Shown: positions 23,621 through 36,900 of the stretch, piece by piece
How the letters are laid out: the number at the start of each line of letters is the position of its first letter
How positions within the stretch are numbered: the stretch's first letter is position 1
From: Certhia americana
Lineage: Eukaryota > Chordata > Aves > Passeriformes > Certhiidae
Assembly: GCA_018697195.1 (NCBI GenBank)
Contig: CM031859.1
Location: forward strand, 54,693,411 to 54,757,410
Length of the DNA: 64,000 nucleotides
Reading direction: 5' to 3'
Notes under the pieces: generated by a model
Databases searched by the model: none
Told to the model about the DNA's origin: nothing
The model's input: the letters and a program-made list of their open reading frames with translations, nothing else
Program-made: the position numbers and the translations under genes

Positions 23621-25650
23621 AGCTCTGAGAGTGCTTCCCCTTAAACAACAACAACTACAACAAATCAGCTTGTGAAAACCAAGAGATAGTAAAATTCAAA
23701 CGACTTAAGCCCAAGTAGCAAATACATACTCTCTAGTACCCACACATACATGATTGCTCTTGATACACCTTACTCATGGTATCAGTTTAGTAAAATATCT
23801 TGAATGATCACATAATTTAGTTTTCAAAAGCCTGACATTGCAAATCCTCTGTTGATGTCACAGAACATCCAATCTCTGTAATCCCTATGGGATAAAAAAA
23901 TGGAAGCAGATATTCAAATATACCTTCAGAAAACCAAGCCTCTGAGTTAAGTGAAGGTCAACAAAAGCATGAGGAAAAGCAAGACAGAGTAAAAGTCTGC
24001 CTAGACATACATAACTGGAAAAGCTGACTGAACTATCTAAAAAGTCTTTTTCATGGTTCTTACCAAAGGTTTGGCACAGGACCAATGAATTCTGTTTTTT
24101 AATAAACCTCAAAGCTTGCTATTATAGGCACCCACATGCGTGTGTGTGGTCATTTCCACAGAAGTTTAGAAATCCAAGCAGAGTGGATGAATTGAGGAAA
24201 GTTATTTGTTCTTTGTGTTAATAATTAAGTGCTACCATATTAATCTGAGGTACCCAGACGTCTGAGATTGAAAAAGTAATTTGACAATCTATTTTTTCAC
24301 CTGCCCTCATATGCCAGACAGTTCTAGACAGAACTTTCTACTTCAAAACATTATTTCCATATTGTACTCTACTTTGTACAGGTTTGTACGAAAGTATTCA
24401 TTGGCTGAACATAACAGAACTGTGATGCCTGCCAAGCATAACCTCCTTGATTGGAAATGAAAGCAGCACTCAGCTCTCACTGACTGTTAACTCATAAATC
24501 CATTGACACAAGGCAGGAACACTGATCAGCAATTAAATATCTTGAATTTGCAAATGCTTACCTTTACATGGTATAAATTATCTGAATATGGTAAAGTAAT
24601 ATTGATTTAGTAAAATCAAATTAATTTACTGGTGATTTCTTTGTAAAAATGAACTACGCAGTACTTTGTAAAGCACAACACTGTAACGTAATTGGCAGCT
24701 CTTTCCGGATGGATTGCAGAAAGAAAACAAAAAGAAAACAAATCAGCCATATAACAGGTCATATTCCTATGGCACTGGTGTCATTTCACAGAGACATTGT
24801 AAGACAGGGCAAATTTCACAGATTCAATGCTTGGCTCTCATCATTATATTTCCTCATATAATTATGTTGATTTCCCCCACTATCCAGTAAAAAAAAACCA
24901 AACCAAAAATAAATAAACCCCAACAGAACAAAAACAAACAAACAAAAAAAGAAAACCTGCAAAAAGCCAATCCAAACAAATACAACCCCCTTCCCATACA
25001 CACAAAAAATCCCAAACCACTTTGTCAATGTATTCCTCATTCTTTTGACCTGCCACACCTGTCCATAACCTAGGGAAGAAACCACCAAGTTAGACAGCAC
25101 CCTTGCTGGACCTTGCTGTATTTCCCTAAGAAAAATTGTAGCTTAGTGTTACTCAATCATCTAATAACCTTATGTAAGCCCTTTCCTGTCCAGCCACTTG
25201 ACACAGTGCAGATATACAGTAGTACAAAAGAAAATGCATTGAGTGTTAAATGTCTCAGAGAGGAGATAAACAAATAGTTAATCACTTTTTGGCCATAGGT
25301 GCCTGCTTTGCAGTCAGCAGCAGCCAATTTTAGAACAGGCTTCTGGTGAATGGTAGCTGGCAACTCTTTTTTTTAAACACACCAGATCATACAAAATAGA
25401 TACATCTTGCATAATGGATGGATTAGGAATTAGTTGCCCTAGCATTTGTTCAGAGTTTGCAGGTTTGGCTATTTCCGTGACAGCTTCAGCTTTGCTGTCT
25501 GCAAAGCAGGCAGTAATCACTTCAAGCAGGTGCACAGAGGGCAATAGCTCCTGAGCAAGGACTTTCAGACACAGGAGTGCTCACAGGCAGAGACTGCTCT
25601 AGAGCTGGCTTTGGTAAAGGCTACAGGCAGTCAAAGGGCAATTACAGAGC
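23621..25650. other. noncoding DNA with an A-rich stretch
   Basis: Unique AT-rich sequence. The only distinctive item is the A/C-rich low-complexity run at 24889-24956. Confidence 0.5.
24889..24956. repeat. A-rich low-complexity, (CAAA)n-like
   Basis: The strand is almost only A and C, with a few G and T, including 'aaccaaacc', 'aaataaataaa' and 'caaacaaacaaa'. It reads as a degraded simple repeat rather than a retrotransposon poly-A tail, since no element body adjoins it. Confidence 0.8.
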
Positions 25651-25930
25651 CACAGAATCACACAGAATCAACTAGGTTGGAAAAGACCTTTGAGTTCATT
25701 GAGTCCAACCTATGACTTAATATCCCCTGGTCAACTAGACCATGCACTGAGTGCCACATTCAGTCTTTCTTTAGACACCTCTAAGGTTCAGTGGCTCCAG
25801 CACCTCCCTGAGCAGCCCATTCCAGTGCAATCACTTTTCCTGTGGAGAACTTTTTCCTAATGCCCAGTCTAAACCTTCCCTGGCACAGCTTAGGACTGTG
25901 ACCTCTTGCCTCTATCTATGCCCTTGTATT
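25651..25930 (-). mobile_element. CR1 LINE 3' end fragment
   Basis: Begins with the reversed tail 'cacagaatcacacagaatcaac', two 8-base-type units, then 'taggttggaaaagacctttgag', 'ttgagtccaacctatgac', 'ctccagcacctccctgagcagcccattccag' and 'ttttcctaatgcccagtctaaacc'. This is CR1 3' UTR in reverse orientation. The end near 25930 is approximate. No coding sequence. Confidence 0.93.
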
Positions 25931-28900
25931 ACCAAATCTTCTGCCTCACATTCCTCATTTTGGACATTCCTCACAAACTACTTCACACCAGCAGAAACTG
26001 TTTCTTGTTTCTCCTTGCTTCTCTCAAACCATATAAAACAGATGAGAAAAGTCAGGATTTTTGTTCCATTTAGCCCAGCTTCACCCACTGATAGATGGAG
26101 CAGATGTGCTCTGTAACTTCAGTAGGTGAACACAGTCCCCCCAGACACGTGCTCTTAGAGAGCTGCTGCAGAGAAATCTTGCTGTGGTCCCTACCCTGCA
26201 GGGACCACAGAGAAACTGAAGGTCAGGTCTTCAAGGGTATGGAGTCACCTAACCTTTATTGATTTTCTTTGAGTCATAGAGGAAGTTGTTGTTAAAAGAG
26301 AGGCTCCAGAACCCAGGTTAGGATCTTAATCATTGTCATTTTGCAGTTAATCTAATTATCCTTCCAATTTATACAGTACTTCTCAGTCAATTGCATACAG
26401 TGGAACATTAGAATGCAATACTGGGAGCACAACAGCCAATTACCAGGACATATCCACATTCATGGAGACCAATCAAGCTATTAAATGCGCTTTTTTTGAA
26501 ATGGGAGAATGCCCTAGAAAAATCTGTGCTGCAATTTCCATGCACTGTCAGAACAAATCGATCAGGAATAGCAGTTCAGGATCCTGATCTACCACAAGGA
26601 ATGAGGGAATAAACAGTAATCCCTCTGCACTAATCAGCTACCCCTCCACAGGCAGCTGGCAATGCAAGCAGGACACCTAAGGGCAATCTGTAAAAAGATT
26701 GTTTACTATTAATTTTGTAACCTCCAAGGTAAGAAAGAGTTCCTTAGATAAAGTTTCTGGAGCTAAATCCCTTGCTTCCATTTGGAAACCATTAAGCAAA
26801 GAACTAATCCAGTGGGAGTGGCTGCTTATATAAAACCTCCTATAAAAGACTCCTCTCCCTGAGACGAATTTTGTAGGACAGACATGTATTTTCCATGGGT
26901 TTGTGTGATTTAATGCGGCATGCTGGCACTAACCAAGGGGTTTTGATGCAGCGTATATCTGGTCCAAATTCTTCTCACAAAAATTATTCTTGGTCTGTCA
27001 TGTCTATCCTTAAATACAGAGGGCCCTGGGAGAATGACTTTGTTCAACACAAATATAAATAGTATGGAAATTAAATCCTTCCTGTTATAAAATATTTTTT
27101 AGGTTGAGGGACTCACATTGATTCATGGATCTGTGGTGTCAGATCTTCTTTGAGATGCTGCTAAAGCATCACTCTTTACCAATTAGCAGTATGTCCAATA
27201 AAAGATACAATTTATCAGCTGACAGGCAGCATTAATTTGATGACATTGTGAGAACACTTACAAAATTCAATTAGTCTCAATATTGGTTAAAAAAAGAGTA
27301 CAGACAAATAGACAGGGGTAAATACAACATGCATGTAGGAGAAGTTTCCCTCAAGTTTTCTCAAGAAAAGAGCCCCACCTTACCATAGAAAGTAATCTCC
27401 ATTCTCTTTGGGCTGAATTAAATGCAAATATAATTATGGGGATGAAGACTGCAATGCAGAATTTTGATATTTTTACTGGGAATAATGTTTAATGGCCCAG
27501 TAAAACTGTAATAACATACAGAGCCATTCATCTCCAGCCCTCTGAGACAAAAATACTCCAGAGCAGCCACAGCAAGGTTGTTATCTGGTGAACATCCAGG
27601 AAAAGAAAAGCTGGATGTGTACCTGTCACTTCTAAACGAGCACTGTGTGTAAAGCTGGTAGTTATAACACTATTTTTCATTTCTATCCAGAAAGGTAAGA
27701 AGGTGACAGAGAAGTTCAAAGATGTCATCCGTGGTCTTGGCAGACCCAGCAAGGGCTGCAAACCCTTGCAGAAGACTGAACAAGGGAGTAGTGAATTTGA
27801 GTTGTGAAGATACATGAGGATATACTTGCCTCAGGTGCCCCTCACACAACAGCATTTCAAACTTTGCACAGCAAACCTGGCACTTGAACCAGAGGTCCAG
27901 GCTCTCTATGTACAGTTTATATATAGGGTGACATGCAGCCCCAGGACAAGCACAGCTGGCAAGACCGTGTGACAAGATGTACAAGCAACTGCAAAAATTT
28001 TAAGCAGCTATCAGAAAGAAAATACCTTCTTACAAGCCACTTAAATTTGCACTTTTCATGAAAATCTAAAAACTCTCAGCAGTTGCATTTTGACTTTAAA
28101 ACCTGTAATCTCTGTCCCAGGCTCTTTTCTAGCAGGGGATATTGTAGCTACAGCTCAGACAAGTCTTTTTGCCCAGAGGAAACACCATCAGCAAAATGTT
28201 TCCTCAACAACTACACCAAATCATCCTGCAAGAACTAGACTGTGTGTCCTTTCCCTTGCCACTGGCACACAAATTAACAGAGCAGCCCAGGGAACAGGAG
28301 GGATTTATTTTGTAGCTGTTAGGACTTGCCTCTCACATGAAGGAGATAATCTCACAAGATTTACTCCTATGATGGAATATTCCAATCATTCCATGGATTT
28401 CAGGATTAGTCATATTTGAGATATAATTTTTTGAGCTCTTTTGAAATGTCAGGAAGGTGAGCTTTCAAAACTAACTGCTAGTTGGGCTGGTTCTGGAAGA
28501 TTTTAATTCAGTTAATACTTTCCCATGATTTTGCACAAAAAATAAAGTGCAACTGAATGACCTATTTTTTGAGAAGCATCACTAGAAAAGTGCTGGGATG
28601 GGGCAAATTAACTTTGAACTTTGCAATGCCTTTTAAGGTTTTATTGATCATCCCCATGGAAAATCTAGTGTGTGCATAACCAATAGTGTATGTTACAGAT
28701 AATATTTTGTATTTCTTTGTTCCTTTCTAAACATAAGGGCCCTTTGCAGGAGGGTGTTGTGTGCTTTGATTTCCTGTCAGTCCATGGAGGGACAGCTGAA
28801 GAGGCAGGATAAAGCATTTTCCTTTCTCCTCCAAGAACTTTGTGTTCACATCCTGAGTATTGTCTGAAGCAGCATAAGGCCTGAGTGATTTTCTGTTGAT

Positions 28901-31900
28901 ATACATGTTCCTTGTATCAAGAAAGTGAACAAAACCCACCATAATGACTGAGGCAACAGGCCTCATCATTTTTCTTAAACAGCAGGAAGTAACCAAACCA
29001 GGCGATCCATCTAAAAATTTGACTGAAGTTGGCCACAGCCTTCTAGTTAGGCATTTCCATCAAACATGAGAAACCAAGCTGCTTGCCTTTCACCTTAACA
29101 GATCTTACAGCAAAACAGTTTCATTGTCCTTCTTGGGTATAATGCAAGCCTTACACAAAGTTCATGTCCTAAGTGAAGTCAAAGGGGCAAGGGAGCAGAA
29201 AGAAGCAGAGAAAGAATTTAAAACCCTCAAAAAACTGCTCAAAACTAATGTCTTTGACTTTTTTTTTTTTTTAATGAATAAGTAGGGTTTCAAATGACAG
29301 CTGCTGAAAATATCTAGAGAGACTTAGTTCCTTGTTTAATACAAAGAACCTGTCATTAGACGGAGAGACTTGACTGAGAGGGTTTCCTCCTGCAACTGTT
29401 TGTGTAAGGAGCCATGTTGAGGAATCATACCTCTGGGTTTAGGGAGAGGTTTTGATTTTATTCAAATGATTCATGACATTACAGTACTATGTTCTCTTTG
29501 GATGTTTGATGTTTACGGTGATGTCATTTTTCATGTTTTGAAGAGTTGTGCCTTTTTCTTTTCCTTCTACCTGCCTTTTTTTGAGGTAGTCATCAGACAA
29601 GGCAAACATTCTTCTAAAGGAGTACTCTGAGTTCTCATAAAAAATACTCTAATTGTCCAGGCACTTGCACAGCCCAGCCCTGTTTATAATAACCTCAGGA
29701 GCAACCTCTGTGCCAGAAATAGTTTATTAGGGAAACTGGAAGTGTTTAAGTCACTCTGTAACTTGCCCAAGGTCAATGTAAATGTTTCACCTGGGCAAAC
29801 AACAGTGGAGGACATGCCGTTACAAACCTTGAACAAGGGATGCCAGAGCAAAAGCTGAACCAGCACAGAGCAAACAGCATGTCCGATTCCACAAAGATTT
29901 CGAAAACTAAGTGTTTAGGAACAAACCCTAGATTCAAGCAAGTCAGATCCCACCGACTGAACACAACATCTTTCTCTTTACATCCCATTTTGACGCTCCA
30001 GCTTTGCATTGCTCTTACTCACCCCACAGCACCACCGTGGTGCCAGGCTTGGGTTCTTGGGAGGAGTGTGAGCCAGGGCTGTGGCAGAGAAGTCCAAATG
30101 CACAGGACAAGGTGCAGTGCAAGCTGCAGTGAAATCAGGGGGACAGGTCATCCTGGAAGACGTATTCGTTGTTCTCACAGCTTCTCCCCATCTTGACATA
30201 TGATACTTTGGCCTCACCAGCATGTTCGATGCTCTCAGACATATCAGAATTTCAGCATTTTAGATGACTGCTCCAGTTCAAATATCCATACTATTGAAAC
30301 CAGCACATTAATCCAAAACAATCCTCCAATTCCATGAAAGCACAGATTGAAAACAATCCTCTTCATCCATTTTCACAATCACATTTGCTTCAGAAAGTTT
30401 TCAGTTTGAAATTTGAAACATGTGGGTAACCTTGTTACAAATGTTGGCTCTGATTAAAAGAAAAGCTTTACTTTCGGGTCTCTTTAGATTAGGAGAAGCA
30501 AAGTTTCTTTCTCTTACTTTATGTCTCTAACTCTTTGCATCTTTCTCTAACTTTGACAATATTGCTTTTTGATGCTGTTTTGGCAGCGGTGAAATGGCAT
30601 ATGCTAAAAAAAATATTCATTTATAATTTATTCCTAAGTATTCCAACCAATCTTTTGTCTTCAGCCAAGGCAAGCAAATGGACAAACATATTCAGGCTTC
30701 AGTTTTCAAGTGCTTTATTCACTGCACTTAAAATTAGCTGTGCTTCACTTTTCTGAAAACATTTGTACCCTCTGTTTCTGGCAGATGCTTTCTTTTGGGT
30801 CATGGCAGTAGAACACTAGATATAATTCAAGAATATCCTTAGAAAACTCAATGACATTTCTTCCCTCCATGACCTCTTCTAGCTCATCTCCACCTTTGCA
30901 GATTTTTTCCCAGTGTATAGTAAGGAAAAAGAAAAGATAATTCTTTTAGAAATGGCTGAATCTACTCAGCATTGTGAGCTGGCCACTCTCACATGCATAG
31001 ATTTAGCACTCAGAGTCTGTAGAAAGTTCTAAAAGCAGAACCAAAGAATTGTCAAAGAAGTTATTTAGACATCGGCCCAAATTTTCTGCACAATTAGCTT
31101 TTGTCAGATGCATGTGCCTCTTTTTACAAGCATGTCACATGCTTCTTACAGTGAAAGTAAGAGAGTGATGTTGGACCCCTAGGCTTCAAATATTATGCGT
31201 GCTTTGTGTCCAAGTATTGTCTATCTAACAATGGAGCTATTGCACGGAAGCAGCAGAGCAGCTGCTTCTTTCCCCCCAGTCTTTGTAGAACAAAGCACCA
31301 GGCTCCTCAGGAGTCAACTTTGTTGTTCTGCTGTTGTATAACTGAGCTGTCATCCGGCCACAGGCGCCAGTGGCCACAGCCCCCCTTACGGAAGCAAGCA
31401 GTTCAAAAGCAGGGCTGGGTTTATGCAGTTTAATTTGATGTGTCAAGCATCTTTATTACAAGCATTCCTGCAATGTTTGCTGTTAACACTCAGAAAAGAA
31501 CATGTATCAAACCTAGCCAGGACATGGGGAGGGGCAGAGGACAACTTGGGCAGCAATTCTAACTTGCTCTGACAAAAACTGCAATTTTCAGGGCCAGCAT
31601 GCAAACTTACCAAGAAAATACTTTTGCATGCTGTAATATTGATCTTCACTGAATTTCAGATGGGATTTAAAAACAATAGTGTTTGCCAATGGCAATCCAG
31701 TCTTTGCCACTTCTCTGTATCTTTTGAATGTCACTTCCCAGGAGAGAAAAAATCTCCTGGCAGACAAGAAATTTATGGCCAAACTAGTCAGGTCAGATGA
31801 GAGTTAAATAGTATGACACACCATCCCACTCAGTAAATGCTCAGTAGAAATCCTTCTGACAGAGATATATCATGCCACATAACTGTAAATATTACTGTGC

Positions 31901-33659
31901 TCACTGATATCAGCATAGGAAGAGACACTCCTCATCAACATGTTCTTCAAGGATTCACAACAAAATGAAAAACTTGGAAACACAACCATGACCAGTTCCT
32001 GCCAGTTAGACCAAACCCTTCTGGAAACTTGTCTGTGTTTTCTTCTGCCATGTCTATTTCACAGACACCACGGCAATAAAGGATTCAGAAATATTCCTGA
32101 TTAAATCCAAGGAAGATTAACTACTTCATAATAATGATATGCAGATAGACAGAATGATTTAAAAAGCAGTCTGTTCATTTCTGTTTCTCACAATACCTGC
32201 ATGCATTTTGATTCACAGCTTAAACTTCCCATCTCCAGCTAATCCTTTCAGAAATGAAACTGATACACCAGGCAATGATAAACTTCATATAAATGGAAAA
32301 GCTTTTCTTTGCTGTGAACCCAATGAGTACTTCATCTTTCAAGTCTACACTCCAAACACATTTCTTACAACAAATCCTCTGTCACTAACATTTGTGCATG
32401 GACTGTCCATCATAAGTACTGACAAGACAGAAATGAAAACAAGCTGTTTGTTTGCACAGGGGAAAGAATGGTCTTGTGGTTATGATACTTTTCCTGAGAC
32501 TGAAGACATATGGATTCTCATCTTTATGCAGAGCCGTGATTTCTGTGCAAGTTTGTACGATTTACCTTACCTTTTGCCTTGATTCTCCTTCTCCTAAAGA
32601 GACCATTATGACACCAGGGCTTTTGAACCACGCTGGGACAATGTCAGCATTTATTTCATTTTGATAATGAAACAGATATTAATCAGGTTTAGTTACAGAT
32701 ATGAGTAATCTACAGCAACTTTCTTAACCAAACTTTCCCTAAAGTCTGTATCTGTGCAAACGGTGTTGGGCAAGCAAACACCAGCTGAGCAAGAAGACCA
32801 AGCCTTGTTATGGTAAGTAGATAGGCACCACCCAAGGAAAGTAGCCCAAGGTCATGGGCAGCTGGATAGAAAACAAAGAAAATTCCTTTTTCATAAATGA
32901 GCTCCTCCCTGGCAGCACACAAACACGCCTAAACTAGCTCTCTGCACTTCAAAAAAGCCCCACCCCGACCTTCCAGTCTTTTCTACCTGGCAACAGGGTC
33001 CTTTACAGGAATTGCATGCTCTTATCCAAGCATATATGCCATTGAGCTGTATAATAATTCCTTCACTTTCCTTCAAAAGCATAAAGGAAAATCCCTAGTG
33101 AGCATGCTAAAGGATAAACCTTGGACATTGTTATGCCTTCTTCTAATGGCACATTGTTACTAGAGAACTAACTAATCAGTCACTGAATAAAAGGTGTCCT
33201 TCCCAGTACCAAGTGGAAAACAAGCGTGCTCTCCAACTAGCAAGTCCTTGGAATCTTTTCCAGCATATATGCTTTGCCCAACCTGATGGTGCTCCACAGA
33301 ATGGTGCAACTGTGAGAAAATGTGCTTGCCAATGGTAAAAGAGAAGAAAAAGTGGTTCAAATTCTTTATCCCCAGTTCTTACATACAGTATTTCAAACAG
33401 TGCTGTTTCTCTTTCTGCTCCATGCACTCTCCTGGCCATTACCCCTGTGCACAACTGGAAGCACTTAACCTGACCCCACATTATTCATTAAAAGGTAAGC
33501 AAAACACTCTTCAGAGAGCTGCTCTGTCTGCTTATCGTAGCACCAATCTCACCCACCATATTTTTAATCACTCTGATGTCTGCACCCGTGTGCTGCAGGC
33601 CCTTGGGCTCGTGAACCTTATCACAATGTCAATCTGTAGAGAGCCATGCACACTCTCCG
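25931..33659. other. unique noncoding DNA, 7.7 kb
   Basis: No gene, tRNA-like B box or transposon recognised. The stretch contains a perfect hairpin (26182-26210) and a 14-base poly-T run (29259-29272). The longest frames (28090-28419, 32208-32582, 27670-27984) have no detectable domain. Confidence 0.5.
26182..26210. repeat. perfect 11-bp inverted repeat
   Basis: 'ctgtggtccct' (26182-26192) and 'agggaccacag' (26200-26210) are exact reverse complements around a 7-base spacer. The spacer region also contains the competing 10-bp palindrome 'ccctgcaggg' (26194-26203). The flanks do not extend the stem, so it is short for a microRNA precursor. Confidence 0.88.
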
Positions 33660-33930
33660 TCTATAAATAACAGAAGTAATTATTACTAGTAAATAATATA
33701 TACTAGCTCATCTAAAATAAATCATGTTCTCCAGTCACCCTGGAGAATGAATAAAATAGGCAAAGCTACAAGGCATCACTTTAAAATACTTCTTATATAA
33801 TTATTATGAAATTGCATTAGGCTATGACTCATTCCTGCAAATGCAAGGTTCGTTGAGGGTAATTAAAATAAGTCACTATCTCTTCAAGGCAGTGACTCAG
33901 AGGCTGCTGCCCATAGTAGAGTGCAGTGAA
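33660..33930. promoter_or_regulatory. AT-rich candidate enhancer-like element
   Basis: An AT-rich block with homeodomain-type 'taattatta' and 'gtaattaa' strings and two canonical AP-1 sites, 'tgactca' at 33825-33831 and 33893-33899. The texture resembles vertebrate conserved noncoding elements, but I cannot see conservation from one genome. Low confidence. Confidence 0.2.
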
Positions 33931-36900
33931 GTCAGAGAGAAGCTCCTCTACTCCCACCAAGAAAGCAATTGCAGCTTATTAATGCAGTGAGTAGGCTCAG
34001 TCTGCTCTTCCCTTTAGTCCATTTAGCCACTGGGTTTGGATTTTTTCCATATCCAAGAAGTTGAACCAACTGTCTTAACCATTAACTGTCTTACTCGGGC
34101 TGTAGGGAAAAAGCAGCACAACTGCGATATACCCAAATGCCCCTTCCCTAAATAACTGTTTGTAGGATTTTAAAGAAATGGTGTTGTCTGTGTGTAAAGT
34201 GTAACAACATAGCAGCCCTCTGATCAAACTAACAGCTTGCTAAGAGTAAGATGCCATTCTCAGCAGGCATATATGGATCATTTCATGACAGCAGTCTAGC
34301 TGCAGCTCAGGTCACCCACTGTGGGAGGAATAACAGCAAGGCAAGAGATGTTGGACACTGCACCCATGTATATCTGCACCACAGATGACAAGAGTTTATA
34401 TTATCAAATCTTAAAAATGCATGACTTAGCTGAGTCACATTAGAATAATTAATACAGTTTGGGAACTTTGTCACCAAAATATAAAGCTACTGAATAAAAA
34501 TGAGTGTAAAAACCAGGGGAATTTAGCTGCACTTCTCTCCCACACTCCAGCACTAATGACAGCTCATAAGTAGCTCTTTGTTTATCTCTGGTCATGGTTT
34601 TCCATGCTCTATAGTTGGTGCACTGTATTTTCTAGTATGATTTGGTTTGTTAAACACATTTTTTCATAAGTATATCCTTTTCAAGAGCTTTTTAGTTCTT
34701 TTGATGTGGGAAAAGCCAAACATCAAGTACATTTCTCATTGATATTCTTAACAGTATGTCCTATCAGCAGATTGCTGTCCGCACAATCAGAATTAACTTA
34801 GGGAAAAGAGTATGTTTTCAATATTTAAATTAAATCAATATATGAATCCAAAGTCTACTAGTGCTGAAAAATATATTTCTTGAGAATACATGATTAAACC
34901 AATAGCAGGTTAAAGAATATTTTTTCATTATAAAACCCTTTGCAATGACACGGATCATAACTGTAGTAATCTGTGACAGTTCAATATTAATTAACCAGGT
35001 TATTTTGCTTAAATCTTACAAGCCCTTCTAAAGCATGAAAAAGTGTTGTGCAATATCACCAATGGAACACATGCAGAGTTGGACCTGTTTGTGAGCTGAA
35101 GTAGAATGAATTTGTTAAGGAAGCTGTCAGATACACTGAAGGAGGTGGAGAGCTCATGCTGTCCAAGTCAGGTAAAGTGTAAACAGTGCTTTAAAAATTC
35201 ACCTTCTCTTTCAGGCCTTGAAGACACATTCCAAGTATTGAATGGTTGCCTCATCACTTTTTCTGTACCAAGGGGGATACTTGCAAACCATCTTGACAAG
35301 ATCCATTTGAATATAACGCATGATATTGTCCATTGGCCCCAAGGCCTCAAAGCCAGAGCATAATTCATTTAGCAAACTAGTTTAAAAAAAAAAAATTGTT
35401 TAAAAATGTGTTTCTCTTGTGATTTGGAACAGAGATTGTAACTGCTAAATCCAATCTGATTCTGATTTAAATTCATATCTAGGTTTACAAATCACCATGG
35501 TACACCATTGGGTATAAGCCCACTGGTGTAAAATAGGTGTGCATTTACATTTTTGCGATTGTACAGGATCTGGACAGGATGGAGTTTGCTTTCCCTGTGT
35601 AGAGCAGTGCCTTGCATCTGTAGTTAGAGTGGTGTTGATGACACCCTGGTGTTTTGAGCACTGCTCAGCAGTACTTGCAGAGTATCAAGCTAGTCACTCC
35701 AGCCTTTCCCACCAAAGGCCAGTAGGCTGGAAGTGGGCAAAACTTTGGCAGGGGAAACAGTCAGGACAGCTGACCTCAATTGACCAAAGGGATATTCCAT
35801 AGCATGTGGTGCCATGCTTGGCAACAGAAGTTGAGAGAAAGGGTACTGGGATGGGGGAGGGGGGAGTTAAGGCATTTGTCTTCCGAGGCAACCACTACAT
35901 GTGCTTAGGTCCTGCTTTGCAGGAAGTGGCTGGATATTGTCTGCTGATGGGAATAGAGAGTACATCTCCTCATTTTGCTTTGCTTCTATGTGCAGCTCTT
36001 GATTTTCTCATTAAACTGCATTTATGCCAACCCATCAGCTTGCCCATATTATTTTCTCTCCCTAACTTAAGAAGAGGAAGTGAGAAAACAAATTATGTGG
36101 GGAGAGGTGTCTGGCATCCAGACAAGGTCAAGTCACCACACCCCAATAATCTCCTATGCCTTGTTATGACTGACCTTTCAGTTCAGGTAGGAAGAACTGG
36201 AAGGTGTTTTGTAGCTCATCATTGAGTTTGTCTGTTCTTCAGCCTCATCTGTACATCTTGTCCTTATGATTCAGGACTTCATGTGATAAAACCTATAAGC
36301 TCATTATAAGACCACTAATTATTATAAGCCCATTAATTAGGGGTTGCACCAATCTGTTACACAGAAACATCACATTACCTTTTTGCTAGATTACTTTGCA
36401 CAATGGCCCTCCTGTATAAAATTAATTTCTCTTGTATAAAATGAATTTATTATTCCAAAATAGTGAGTCATGGATGTTCAGCTGCACTCTAAAATAATCA
36501 GCATGATAAATAAGCAGACCCAGTGAATAAAATCCTGTGGACCCTTTAGGCAGAGACGTGATAATTTTGTGACATGGAAGTAGAGCAGATCACACTAAAA
36601 TCCTTAATTGACACGTTCTGTCAATTGTAATGATATTAATCAGTGTTCTGCCAACTGTATGAAATGTTTCCTTCACATAAAGTTAGTCCCTCTCTTTGTT
36701 CTTCATGAAGAGTTTAACTAGACAGAGCAAGGAAGCTTACTAAAATATTGTTCTGCTCTCCTTTTCACAGTCATGTTCCCAAGCACTCTGGAAAAAAAAT
36801 CAGTATTTTTCACTAAAATTGCTTCTTAACAGAAAAAAAAATCCATACAAAGTTAAATCAGTCACCTCATATGCAGGAAATCCTTGAACTATGCTCTGTA

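Noticed and set aside
29750..29790. 'gtaacttgcccaaggtca', as in MIR/L2 tails
   Set aside because: A single 18-base match with no neighbouring consensus blocks.
31237..31446. Possible processed pseudogene on the minus strand
   Set aside because: An AATAAA-like signal and an open frame are present, but the peptide resembles no protein I know and the polarity of the signal does not fit.
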